NCBI RefSeq assembly: GCF_042434745.1
Contig: NZ_JBHLSS010000064.1
Strand: one strand, 5' to 3'
DNA length: 33,351 nt
From: Azotobacter paspali
GTDB taxonomy: Bacteria; Pseudomonadota; Gammaproteobacteria; Pseudomonadales; Pseudomonadaceae
The position numbers and the translations under genes were made by a program. Positions within the stretch are counted from its first letter, which is position 1; every line of letters starts with the position of its first letter. Positions 24,613 through 32,091 of this stretch are shown here, piece after piece. The notes beneath the pieces are model-generated. The model had not been told where the DNA came from. It ran no database searches and saw only the letters and a program-made list of their open reading frames with translations.

Positions 24613-24879
24613 ATGAACAAGTGTCAGATCCAGGCCCGGCTGATCGAAAAAGGCAGCAACTTCCGCCGTTTCGCCCTGACCCACGGCTACGAACCGCGCA
24701 CGGTGACCCAGGCCGTCCAGCGCTGGGCCGGCGCCAGCACCCTGCCCAACGGGAGGCTAACCTTTTCCATCCTGCGCGACCTGTCGCTGGCGATCGGCGC
24801 CGAAGTGCTGCCGGGCATCCTGGCCGATGCGGATGATGTGGAGAGAATGCGACGGCCCACGATGACGGAGGAACCCTGA
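24613..24879 (+). CDS. BcepMu gp16-family phage-associated DNA-binding protein (Cro-like)
   Basis: 88 residues. It resembles the BcepMu gp16 family: IQARLIEKGSNFRRFALTHG, YEPRTVTQAVQRWAG and LTFSILRDLSLAIGAEVLPG. Family members are small putative regulators at the early end of Mu-like and other phages. A canonical promoter with TTGACA and 17-base spacing drives it. It faces away from the CI-like repressor in the arrangement of a lysogeny switch. ATG 24613 has a poor ribosome site (CCCGAGCC), suggesting possible translation from near the mRNA start. Confidence 0.75.
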   Translation: MNKCQIQARLIEKGSNFRRFALTHGYEPRTVTQAVQRWAGASTLPNGRLTFSILRDLSLAIGAEVLPGILADADDVERMRRPTMTEEP

Positions 24880-25065
24880 CCGAAGGCGGACAAACCGCAC
24901 CCGGGAACCTGACCGTGTGTCGTCGCGGCAAGCGGTATCCCGTCACGCCGGCGCGTGCCGGCAGGCCCTCCTCTGCCGAGCACGGGGCGCACGGCCGGAC
25001 CGGATCGCAACCGCGACCGGCACGGCCACTGCCTGGGAAAACAACGTTACTAGCCGAGAAATGCC

Positions 25066-25422
25066 ATGGAAAAGGCCATTTTCATCGAATTGAAACTGGA
25101 ACCGAAACTGGCGGAAGCCTTGCTGCTTCATCTGCGCCAGGAGTTGCGCAGTGCCATCCAGCAACAATGGCATGCCACCCGCTACCTGTCGGTCCCCGAA
25201 ACCAGCCGCTGTGGCGCCATACTTCAGGACGCCCCGCATCTCGCCGCGCAGAAGAAAACCCTTGGCGCCCTCAAGGCAGCCCTCGACCGGCCGCGCCGGG
25301 AAGCCTCCCTCTCAAGGTTCTGCACTTTCCCCTGGAAAAAACTCCAGAGGAACGAGGTCGATAGCGCCTCGGTGGACGGATTCGCGCACGATGCTTCCAT
25401 CCTTGCAATCCATCGCGGGTGA
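25066..25422 (+). CDS. Hypothetical protein in the orphan phage-switch cluster
   Basis: 118 residues. Not recognised. The first about 80 residues look like a genuine small helical domain (LEPKLAEALLLHLRQELRSA, AAQKKTLGALKAALDRPR). The last about 35 residues are irregular and may lie outside the native protein. GAGAA precedes ATG 25061/25066; the start is uncertain. It follows the gp16-like gene by 186 bases on the same strand and could be under the same control. No signal peptide or membrane segment. Confidence 0.45.
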   Translation: MEKAIFIELKLEPKLAEALLLHLRQELRSAIQQQWHATRYLSVPETSRCGAILQDAPHLAAQKKTLGALKAALDRPRREASLSRFCTFPWKKLQRNEVDSASVDGFAHDASILAIHRG

Positions 25423-25539
25423 ATCCGCCCCTCCCTGCCAGCAAGCGGCCGAAGCCCTCGAAGGGGTTCCACACCCGCCTCTCCCGCGCCGGAGAGGCGC
25501 TAGGCGCCACCACGGCCGGAAGACGTCGCCCGAAGGCAC

Positions 25540-26139
25540 TCAATACGGCAAGGCCCGGCCCGCCTCGCTGCCCGCCTCCCGCAGCTTCGTACAGTAGCGG
25601 CCGAAGTCGGGCGGCAGGCCTCTTTCCCGGAGAAACCCGATCATCGCGTAGTAGCAGGCGTTGAACAGCGGTCCGTCCTTCCAATCGGTCCCCTGGTGTT
25701 CGGCGCTGTCCTCCAGCCCCTCGATGAAGACGATCTCCGCGAACCCGGCGCCCGCCCGCCGGCACAGCGCGCCGCGATGCACGGGATTCACGTTCAGTAG
25801 GTCGCATAGATCGTCGAAGCCCAGGGTTTCGCTTATCCTCTGCCGCTCCCGCATCAGCCTGCGTCCGAAGCTCGCCAGGGCCAGATGGAGATCGTGCCGC
25901 GCGTCGCGCCGGCAGGTGCTGGCCTGCTGCTCCAGATCGCTCACCGCCAGCCCGGTGAACGGCAGAAAGACGCGCAGCCTGCCGGCCTGTCGTCTCAGGG
26001 CGCGACGCTCGGCGTCGATGGCTTCCAACTCCTGGGTGAAGGCCCGACAGAGACGGCGGATGGCGATCAAGCGGGTGCGCGCGCTAGCCGTCGGCCGGCT
26101 GGAAATATCGGCGAGAAGATACAGATGCTCGGCTTTCAT
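25540..26139 (-). CDS. Hypothetical helical protein in the orphan phage-switch cluster
   Basis: 199 residues from ATG 26139, with GGAG 8 bases upstream. Not recognised. The first half is strongly helical and basic (TRLIAIRRLCRAFTQELEAI, RRALRRQAGRLRVFLPF), followed by a HDLHLALASFGRRLMRERQ helix. The second half has FDDLCDLLNVNPVHRGALC and CYYAMIGFLRERGLPPDFG. The pattern of GFDDLCDLLNVNPVHRGA and GTDWKDGPLFNACYYAM is specific enough to suggest a conserved family with a defined fold. It converges on the small gene at 25066. A link to phage or tailocin control is only by position. Confidence 0.6.
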   Translation of the reverse strand: MKAEHLYLLADISSRPTASARTRLIAIRRLCRAFTQELEAIDAERRALRRQAGRLRVFLPFTGLAVSDLEQQASTCRRDARHDLHLALASFGRRLMRERQRISETLGFDDLCDLLNVNPVHRGALCRRAGAGFAEIVFIEGLEDSAEHQGTDWKDGPLFNACYYAMIGFLRERGLPPDFGRYCTKLREAGSEAGRALPY

Positions 26140-26829
26140 GAAAACGACTCCATCCTGGATACAGGACTGTGGACAACATCCGGATCGGCTGCCAGGAAAC
26201 TCCCGCAGCTCCCGTACGCTGCCTTGCGAATAGCGCAAGCCCTCCCTCCCAGTCTCGCGCCTCGTTCCGCTTTCGGCCAGTGCCGGCGCCTGCTGTCCGT
26301 CCGATCCGGCCGGCATGTCCACATGCGTTCGCATTCATGAGTACGGGCGGAATTCCGCCGTCCCGGACGAATTGGCCACCCTACTCCTGGCGACATTTCG
26401 CCACATATGGCTGAAAAATGCCGACCCATTGCTCCAGGACATGGATTTTTCGGCACCCTCCGAAAAATGGCATATATCCTGCCTTTCGAATCCTCGTGCG
26501 ATGCGGACAGCCCCGCATCTACCGACGAACGCCTTCGAATGCGAAGGCCTGCGCATCGAGGAAACCATGCTCGGTCCGAATCGGGCATGACTCCAGGAGA
26601 AACGGCCCAGGACTGTCCTATGTTCCGGAACGACGCCCGGATAGGTGGCCGAAAGGCACGACGGTCAGGGCCGTGGCGAACAAGAACAACAGTTGATCCG
26701 GATGCGCCAGCTTTATCGACAGTAATGGCAGGCGCGCGTCGGCGATCCCGACCCGGCCATCGGCAGTGCGCGAACCAGTGCTCGCCGCAGCCTTGCGAAA
26801 TCTATTCATAACTTCAACAGGTCCGTCTT
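26140..26829. other. Gene-free region upstream of mqo, with a perfect hairpin
   Basis: No gene is recognised in about 690 bases. ATTTTTCGG (26445-26453) and CCGAAAAAT (26460-26468) form a perfect 9-bp inverted repeat with a 6-base loop. It is followed by CATATAT, a possible -10. It could be an operator, or a terminator for minus-strand transcripts. The mqo promoter is probably in the last 200 bases, but no consensus is clear. Confidence 0.45.
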
Positions 26830-28449
26830 ATGAAGAAACTGTTATTGACCTTCTTGTGCGCCAGCATCGTCGGCTGCGCCAAGCAGGACGACGCGGAGAA
26901 GACCGTGGACGTCCTGCTGATCGGCGGCGGCATCATGAGCGCCAGCCTCGGCACCTACCTCAAGGAGCTGGAGCCCGACTGGACGATCGACATCTACGAA
27001 CGTCTCGACCAGGTCGCCGAGGAAAGTTCCAACCCCTGGAACAACGCCGGCACCGGCCACTCGGCGTTCTGCGAACTGAACTACACCTCCGAGAAACCCG
27101 ACGGCCATGTCGACATCAGCAAGGCGCTGGCGGTCACCGAATCCTTCGAGATCTCCCGGCAGTTCTGGGCCCACCAGATCGACAAGGGCGTGCTGAGCAA
27201 TCCGAAATCCTTCATCAACGACGTGCCGCACATCAGCTTCGTCTGGGGCGACGAAAACGTCGCCTTCCTGAAGAAACGCCACGAGGCGATGCAGCACAGC
27301 TCCCTGTACCGCGGCATGGAGTACACGGAAGACCACGCGACCATCAATGAATGGGCGCCGCTGGTGATGGAGGGCCGCCCGGCCGACCAGAAGGTCGCCG
27401 CGACGCGCATGCCGATTGGCACCGACGTCAACTTCGGCGAAATCACCCGCCAGTTGATGGGTGCGCTGACCAAGCACAGCAACGTCACGCTGAACCTCAA
27501 GCACGAGGTACGCGACTTCGCGCACAATGACGATGGCACCTGGAACGTGACGGTCGCCGACTTGGCCAAGGGTGGCGAGGAGAAGACCGTCAAGGCCAAG
27601 TTCGTGTTCATCGGGGCCGGCGGCGGCGCGCTGCCGTTGCTGCAGAAGACCGGCATCCCCGAGGCCGACGGCTACGCCGGCTTCCCGGTAGGCGGCCAGT
27701 TCCTCTACACCACCAACCCCGAGGTCGTCGAACGCCACCTGGCCAAGGTCTACGGCAAGGCCTCCGTCGGCGCCCCGCCGATGTCCGTGCCGCATTTGGA
27801 CACCCGCGTGATCGACGGCAAGCGGGCAATCCTGTTCGGACCTTTCGCCACCTTCTCCACCAAGTTCCTGAAGAAGGGCTCACTGCTGGATATGCCGCGC
27901 TCGCTGAGCACGGACAACTTCATGCCGATCATGCACGCCGGCCTCGACAACCTGCCGCTCAGCACCTACCTGATTGGCCAGTTGATGCTCAGCCAGGAAG
28001 AACGCATCAAGGAACTGCGCGAGTATTTCCCGCAGGCCAAGGCCGAGGACTGGAAACTGCTGACCGCCGGCCAACGCGTCCAGGTCATCAAGAAGGACCC
28101 GGAGAAAGGCGGCGTCTTGCAATTCGGCACCGAAGTCGTGGCCGCCGCGGACGGCAGCATCGCCGCGCTGCTGGGCGCCTCGCCGGGCGCCTCCACCGCC
28201 GCGCCGATCATGCTCACCGTGTTGGAAAAGACCTTCAAGGACAGGATCGGGACTCCCGAGTGGCAGGCCAAGCTGAAGAAAATCGTTCCCTCCTACGGCC
28301 AGAAGCTCAACAACAACATCGAGCTGACCAACAACATCCGCGCCATGACCAGCGAGCGCCTGCAACTGCGCTTCATGCCGGTCGAGCCGGAAGCCGCCGA
28401 GGCCCAGGCCGAGGCCACTGCTCCCCAACCCGCCCAGGCGGCCCTGTAA
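26830..28449 (+). CDS. mqo: Malate:quinone oxidoreductase with lipoprotein-like signal
   Basis: 539 residues. The FAD-binding Rossmann motif is VDVLLIGGGIMSASLGTYL at about 26-44. Family blocks follow: AEESSNPWNNAGTGHSAFCE, ARMPIGTDVNFGEITRQLMG-like MPIGTDVNFGEITRQLMGAL, FVFIGAGGGALPLLQKTGI, and GFPVGGQFL. LLGASPGASTAAPIMLTVLE near the C-terminus is the conserved glycine segment. It oxidises malate to oxaloacetate and passes electrons to the quinone pool, replacing NAD malate dehydrogenase in the TCA cycle at the membrane. The N-terminus has a hydrophobic stretch ending in the lipobox-like SIVGC at residue 16, which suggests lipid anchoring or export. The C-terminus is Ala/Pro/Glu-rich. ATG 26830 has AACAGG at a spacing of about 9. 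Confidence 0.95.
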   Translation: MKKLLLTFLCASIVGCAKQDDAEKTVDVLLIGGGIMSASLGTYLKELEPDWTIDIYERLDQVAEESSNPWNNAGTGHSAFCELNYTSEKPDGHVDISKALAVTESFEISRQFWAHQIDKGVLSNPKSFINDVPHISFVWGDENVAFLKKRHEAMQHSSLYRGMEYTEDHATINEWAPLVMEGRPADQKVAATRMPIGTDVNFGEITRQLMGALTKHSNVTLNLKHEVRDFAHNDDGTWNVTVADLAKGGEEKTVKAKFVFIGAGGGALPLLQKTGIPEADGYAGFPVGGQFLYTTNPEVVERHLAKVYGKASVGAPPMSVPHLDTRVIDGKRAILFGPFATFSTKFLKKGSLLDMPRSLSTDNFMPIMHAGLDNLPLSTYLIGQLMLSQEERIKELREYFPQAKAEDWKLLTAGQRVQVIKKDPEKGGVLQFGTEVVAAADGSIAALLGASPGASTAAPIMLTVLEKTFKDRIGTPEWQAKLKKIVPSYGQKLNNNIELTNNIRAMTSERLQLRFMPVEPEAAEAQAEATAPQPAQAAL

Positions 28450-28462
28450 GGTCCGCCCCGCT

Positions 28463-28484
28463 ATCCCCCTCGCCCGAGGGGGAT
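28463..28484 (+). terminator. Hairpin after mqo
   Basis: ATCCCCCTC (28463-28471) and GAGGGGGAT (28476-28484) form a perfect 9-bp stem with a GCCC loop, 13 bases after the mqo stop. The T-run after it is short, so termination may be partial. It lies between convergent genes. Confidence 0.6.
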
Positions 28485-28537
28485 ATGCCTTTCCCTGCCC
28501 ATTGACCGCCGAAGTCCTCGCCCTCCGGGAACGCGCC

Positions 28538-29296
28538 TCAAGCCACCCCGCTCTCCTCCAGCAGCGTCACTACGCAGCCCGGATCGAAGGCGATCCGCTC
28601 GCTTTCGTAGCCGCGCGGATTGGAAATCACCCGGGTACCGCCGAATTGGTAGTCGACCGGGTAATGGGTATGACCGTGAATCCATAGATCGAGGCCCTCG
28701 CCCATCAATTCGTCCCAGGCATTGACGAAGGCCGCGTCGAAGGGCGTGCCGGCATGGGGATGGCCGGCGATCGAGCGCAGCGACGGCGCATGGTGACTGA
28801 TCACCACCGTCGGCCCGGCGAAGGGCTGCGCCAGCGATTCGCGCAGCCAGCCGTGGGCGCGATCAGCTAGGGCGGCGAAATCTTCTGCTTGCGATGCCCG
28901 CGCCCCGTCGCCCCAACGGATCTGCCGGAAGTCTGAGAGCCGCTGCTGCGCGACCTGCCGCGCCAGCACCGCCTCGCCGGTCGCCCGATAGTCGGTCCAG
29001 GCGGTGACGCCGAGAAAACGCACCCCGCCCAGCACCACCTCGTCGAAATCCAGCACCCGCACCCGCTCGTCCGCCGCCTCGCGCAGCCGCCGCCGGGTTT
29101 CCTCCAGGGCGCCGCCGTAATATTCGTGATTGCCCGGCACATAGAGCACCGGACAATCGAATGCCCGCCGCGCCCACTCCACGCCCCGCGCCCCGACGTC
29201 GATATCGCCGGCCAGCACCACCACATCCGCCGCCACCGGCGCCGGGGTGAAGGGGGAAAGCTCGTTGTGTAGGTCGGAGAGGATGTGGATGCGCAT
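28538..29296 (-). CDS. Calcineurin-like metallophosphoesterase
   Basis: 252 residues with all five metallophosphoesterase motifs in order: SDLHNE near residue 7, LAGDIDVG, VPGNHEYYGG, VISHHAPS and HGHTHYPVDY. These bind two metal ions and hydrolyse phosphate esters or diesters. The substrate is not predictable; relatives include small soluble phosphodiesterases. GAGGAG sits 6-7 bases before ATG 29296. Convergent with mqo; the neighbour upstream is the membrane nuclease on the same strand, with 160 bases between. No signal peptide, so cytoplasmic. Confidence 0.9.
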   Translation of the reverse strand: MRIHILSDLHNELSPFTPAPVAADVVVLAGDIDVGARGVEWARRAFDCPVLYVPGNHEYYGGALEETRRRLREAADERVRVLDFDEVVLGGVRFLGVTAWTDYRATGEAVLARQVAQQRLSDFRQIRWGDGARASQAEDFAALADRAHGWLRESLAQPFAGPTVVISHHAPSLRSIAGHPHAGTPFDAAFVNAWDELMGEGLDLWIHGHTHYPVDYQFGGTRVISNPRGYESERIAFDPGCVVTLLEESGVA

Positions 29297-29456
29297 GGAA
29301 ATGCTCCTCGAAGTTACGGCGAACTATGGACTATAGCCGGACGATGTTGCGAAGAGGTGGATAGAGATGGCGCAACGGCTCGGCCGGCAGCGCAGGCACC
29401 CGAAGAGCGGAAATCCGCCTCTGTCGCTGTCCGCCGGCAGTTAATCCGGCAGCGCC

Positions 29457-30317
29457 TCACACCCGCGTCCCCCGGCAGTCCGGGTACTTCGAGCAGCTCC
29501 AGAAGTGAGTGCCGGCCTTGCCGCCGCGCTTGACGGTGCGCCGCACCATGGGCGAACGGCAGAGCGGGCAGAGGCGGGACGAGGGTTCCGGAGCCGGACG
29601 GCCCGATACCATGGAGATCCAGTACTGCAGGGTTTCGCCATCGACCAGGGCGAGATCGCAACTGGCGGCGAATTGCCGGGCATCCTCGGTGAAACTTCCC
29701 GAGGTCACCACGAAGCCGCCCGCCGCTCCCTGCGCCGCGACCACCCCGTAGAGTTCGCGCACCACCTTGACTCCGACCTTGAGGGCGCGCCACTGCTTGC
29801 ACTGCACCAGGTAGCGCTTGCGGCCCTTGCGCACGATGAGATCGACGCCGCCGTCCGGTCCGGCGGCTCCGGTTTCCTCGACGGCATAGCCCTGGCGGCG
29901 GAATACTTCGCCGACCAGGCGCTCGAACTGCTGCCAGTCCATCCCGTCGGAAACGGCTTTCGGGTTGTTCAGCGCCTTGCGGAATAGCCTGCCCCGCTTC
30001 CTGCGCCTGGCGCCGGACAGCAGCGCGCCAATGCCTAGCAGACCGGGTAGCAGGTACTGCCCGGCCCAGGCCGCGAACGGCACGAGCGGCTCCATGGCCT
30101 GCCACGGATCGCGATGCAGCTCCTGGAGCAGCTTTCCCAGAATCGCCGGATCGCCGAGCCCGGCTAGGCTGTCAAGGCTCGGCAGCGTGCCCTGTTCGGC
30201 CAGCGGGTGCAGGAACCACCAGGCGCCGAAGGCGGCGGACAGGCTCAGCCACCAGGGCAGCAAGGCGATGAGCCGGATCAGACCGGCGATGGACGAACGG
30301 CTTCTAAGAGGCAACAA
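29457..30317 (-). CDS. Membrane-anchored Mrr-type endonuclease with topoisomerase zinc finger
   Basis: 286 residues. Two hydrophobic segments lie at the N-terminus (LIALLPWWLSLSAAFGAWWF and AAWAGQYLLPGLLGIGALL). A basic RRRKRGRLFR stretch follows. The Mrr_cat nuclease domain at about 125-235 has WQQFERLVGEVFRRQGYAVE, GPDGGVDLIVRKGRKRYLVQ and QCKQW. These supply the catalytic D-x-(Q/E)-x-K pattern (GGVDL...VQCK). A C4 topoisomerase-type zinc finger ends the protein (CPLCRSPMVRRTV, FWSCSKYPDCRGT). The start is TTG 30317 behind a good AGGAG. Such proteins are usually annotated as restriction-endonuclease-like. The tethering to the inner membrane is unusual; the role may be cutting of incoming DNA, but this is inference. 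Intact. Confidence 0.85.
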   Translation of the reverse strand: MLPLRSRSSIAGLIRLIALLPWWLSLSAAFGAWWFLHPLAEQGTLPSLDSLAGLGDPAILGKLLQELHRDPWQAMEPLVPFAAWAGQYLLPGLLGIGALLSGARRRKRGRLFRKALNNPKAVSDGMDWQQFERLVGEVFRRQGYAVEETGAAGPDGGVDLIVRKGRKRYLVQCKQWRALKVGVKVVRELYGVVAAQGAAGGFVVTSGSFTEDARQFAASCDLALVDGETLQYWISMVSGRPAPEPSSRLCPLCRSPMVRRTVKRGGKAGTHFWSCSKYPDCRGTRV

Positions 30318-30656
30318 AGGCTCCTATCAGGCGATGGTGCGCGGTGTTCAGGAGCCTTGCCAGGGGAATATGCGGGTCGGGCGGACAACGCTGCGGCGGT
30401 CCTGCCGCCAGTTCCCTGGCAGGCCAGGCAAGTGCTGGACTGAATCACGGTTAGCGGGGCGGAACGAAATCGGCTGCAAGATTACTGCAACATCAAGGCC
30501 ATTGGCCATAAAGCCGCTCCGGGAGCGGATCGACCGCAGCCCTACCGGCGCAGCAATGCCAATTGCGTTTCCAGGCATTCGCAGTATCCCCGTTCGGTAT
30601 GCAGCCCGCGGCACTCCCGCTGCCATTCCAGCCCCGAGACCCTGACCTACACCGGG

Positions 30657-31025
30657 ATGCGCTGGCTCGTCCACGCCTACTGCAAGAAGAACCGCGCCTA
30701 CCGCGACTTCGTGCCGGGCCGCCTGCGCGGCGCGCCGGAGTTGCTGGAAGCCTCGATCCATGGCCGGGACGAAGACGAAGGCTGGAACACCGAGATAACG
30801 ATCCGGATCAAACCGGACCCGCGCCTCAGCGCGCAGCAGAAAGCGATCATCGAGAGCGACTACGGCATACGCGACGGGCACCTGGCGATCGCCAGCCGCG
30901 GCGCCCTGGTGCAGTACGTGTTGCAGTGCTTCCAGAGCGATACCGCCGAGATCGAACCCAGGCCCGCCGTCCAGCAGATCGTGGTGGCCAACCTCGAGGT
31001 ACTCGAATGCTGGCTGTACAGATAG
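30657..31025 (+). pseudogene. WYL-domain regulator, C-terminal fragment
   Basis: 123 codons. The sequence resembles the WYL/WCX C-terminal half of YafY-type regulators: TYTGMRWLVHAYCKKNRAYR, FVPGRLRGAPELLEASIHG, EITIRIKPDPRLSAQQKAII, GALVQYVLQCFQ and QQIVVANLEVLECWLYR. The N-terminal winged helix is absent; upstream the frame does not continue as a helix-turn-helix. ATG 30657 lies in the middle of a conserved strand, so it is not the true start. WYL proteins of this type are often regulators next to phage-defence or mobile genes. Here it is a relic. Confidence 0.75.
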
Positions 31026-31196
31026 GTGCCAGCGCCCGCTTTCCGCCAGGCCTTGTAAGACATCGACCATGCGTGCGGTAGGCTGGAAGAGCTCTACCGC
31101 ATGCCGGCCAAGTGCCAAGCGATTGAAAAGCGCGGGGCCTTTTGCTGCACCGCAACACAAGCACGGACGGAGTGCGATTTTCGACTGCTTGTCCCT
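31026..31196. other. Short region between the WYL relic and the second Rsm RNA
   Basis: No gene recognised. TGTAAG at 31060 is a half GacA box without its partner CTTACA. No complete GacA upstream site was found. Confidence 0.4.
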
Positions 31197-31353
31197 TTAT
31201 ATGGAGGGGTTAATATCAACCCCACGTCGATGGAACGACGTCGGCTGACGGGGATGGCAGCCAGGGACATCGCAGGATAGCGATTCACCAGGATGGTGAA
31301 CCAGGGAAGAGGGAAATAGACAAGGAGGCGGGGGTCACCCCGCCTCCTTTGTT
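31197..31353 (+). ncRNA. Second Rsm-type small RNA (RsmZ-like)
   Basis: The RNA probably starts near 31208 behind a TTATAT -10-like element (31197-31202). Hairpins with GGA loops follow in series: GGGGTTAATATCAACCCC, ACGTCG-ATGGAA-CGACGT, GGCTG-ACGGGGATGG-CAGCC, ATCGC-AGGATA-GCGAT, and TTCACC-AGGAT-GGTGAA. CAGGGAAGAGGGAAA is between the last hairpin and a strong terminator (AAGGAGGCGGGG and CCCCGCCTCCTTTG, loop GTCA, about 31321-31352). At least six GGA motifs are exposed. The design is that of RsmA-sequestering RNAs. The order of loops is also similar to the first copy at 19400 (GACTGTCGCAGGATTGCGG versus GACATCGCAGGATAGCGAT). No complete GacA box is visible upstream. Confidence 0.82.
31321..31352 (+). 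terminator. Rho-independent terminator of the second Rsm RNA
   Basis: CAAGGAGGCGGGG and CCCCGCCTCCTTTG pair through 12 or more bp with a 4-base loop GTCA, then a T-containing tail. A strong GC stem. Confidence 0.85.
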
Positions 31354-31476
31354 TCGTTCGCAAAAAAGCTTCCGGCGCGGCTTTCACGTCGAAGCGCTGT
31401 TCTCCCCCCGCGCGCCGGCCTCGATTACCGAAATGCGCGGAAAGCCCCATACTTCTAGTGCGGGGATGAATAGCGC

Positions 31477-31493
31477 GGGAGGCGAAGCCTCCC
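31477..31493. repeat. IS200 right-end hairpin
   Basis: GGGAGGC (31477-31483) and GCCTCCC (31487-31493) form a perfect 7-bp stem with loop GAA, directly overlapping the stop of the IS200 tnpA fragment. Subterminal imperfect hairpins of this kind are the TnpA recognition sites at IS200/IS605 ends. Confidence 0.7.
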
Positions 31494-31682
31494 TATAGCG
31501 GCCTCATCTGCTGCTCGTACTGCAAGAGGAGCGCCGCCGACGCTGCCGGCAAAATAGCTGGGGCTCCACAAGGCATTGCTCCAGTATGCCGGTGCGACCA
31601 GTTCAGGGTGTAGCTGCTTCATTCGGCGGCTGGATGCGCTCTTCAAGCTGTTCATCAGCTTCGAGAGAGCCACTGGGCCTGC
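31493..31682 (-). pseudogene. tnpA: IS200/IS605-family Y1 transposase, C-terminal fragment
   Basis: The frame from about 31682 reads LSKLMNSLKSASSRRMKQLH, then YWSNALWSPSYFAGSVGGAP. A frameshift follows after APL, and the last residues LQYEQQMRPL end at TAG 31495-31493. This is the C-terminal part of IS200 TnpA with the WSPSYFAGSVGGAP motif and the helix that contributes the catalytic tyrosine, which is usually in QYIEQQ (here QYEQQ with a missing Ile). The N-terminal HUH motif is gone. It abuts the topA remnant, so the IS inserted into or recombined with that gene. Confidence 0.85.
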
Positions 31683-32091
31683 TGTGCGTTGACCATCGCC
31701 ATGTCGAGTCCACGGGGACACTCAATGGCTGTTAGCAGAGCCTTCTTTGTGACCTCCTGGTAGGTGATCTTCTTCGGATTCTTCAGCTTGAGTACCTGGG
31801 CCAGATGCCAGGCGATCGCCTCGCCTTCGCGATCAGGGTCAGTTGCCAGCAGAACCTCTGAGACAGCTTCTTTGCGCGCGCGAAGTCCGCTCACGGCCTT
31901 GCTTTTACCTGGCAAAACCGTGTACTTAGCTGAGAATGTATCAAGGTCAATTCCAAGTGACTTCTCGGGAAGGTCGCGGATGTGTCCGATACTGACTCGT
32001 ACCTCGTACCTCGTACCTCGTAGCCTGAGCCAAGGTACTTCTGGATGGTCTTTGCCTTTGCCGGCGACTCAACAATCAAAAGAACAGTCAT
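31683..32091 (-). pseudogene. topA: DNA topoisomerase I (TopA) N-terminal fragment, frameshifted and truncated
   Basis: From ATG 32091: MTVLLIVESPAKAKTIQKYL, GSGYEVR, then a break at a 7-bp tandem repeat. The next frame continues VSIGHIRDLPEKSLGIDLDT, FSAKYTVLPGKSKAV, EVLLATDPDREGEAIAWHLA, GLDMAMVNAQQA. These are the Toprim motifs (VESPAKAK and DPDREGEA) of type IA topoisomerases. About 135 codons remain of at least 700; homology ends at about 31683, at the IS200 junction. A second, intact topA is probably elsewhere. Base composition is less GC-rich than the window, so it may have come with a mobile element. Confidence 0.88.
31996..32022. repeat. 7-bp tandem repeat (CTCGTAC, three copies plus 6 bases) in topA
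   Basis: CTCGTAC is repeated at 31996, 32003 and 32010, followed by partial CTCGTA. Reading with one unit gives the natural TopA sequence GYEVRVSIGHIRDLP in frame. Two extra units add 14 bases and shift the frame. It is a slippage expansion. Confidence 0.8.

Noticed and set aside
31060..31077. GacA box in front of the second Rsm RNA (TGTAAGACATCGACCATG)
   Set aside because: Only the left half matches; the right half shares almost nothing with CTTACA.
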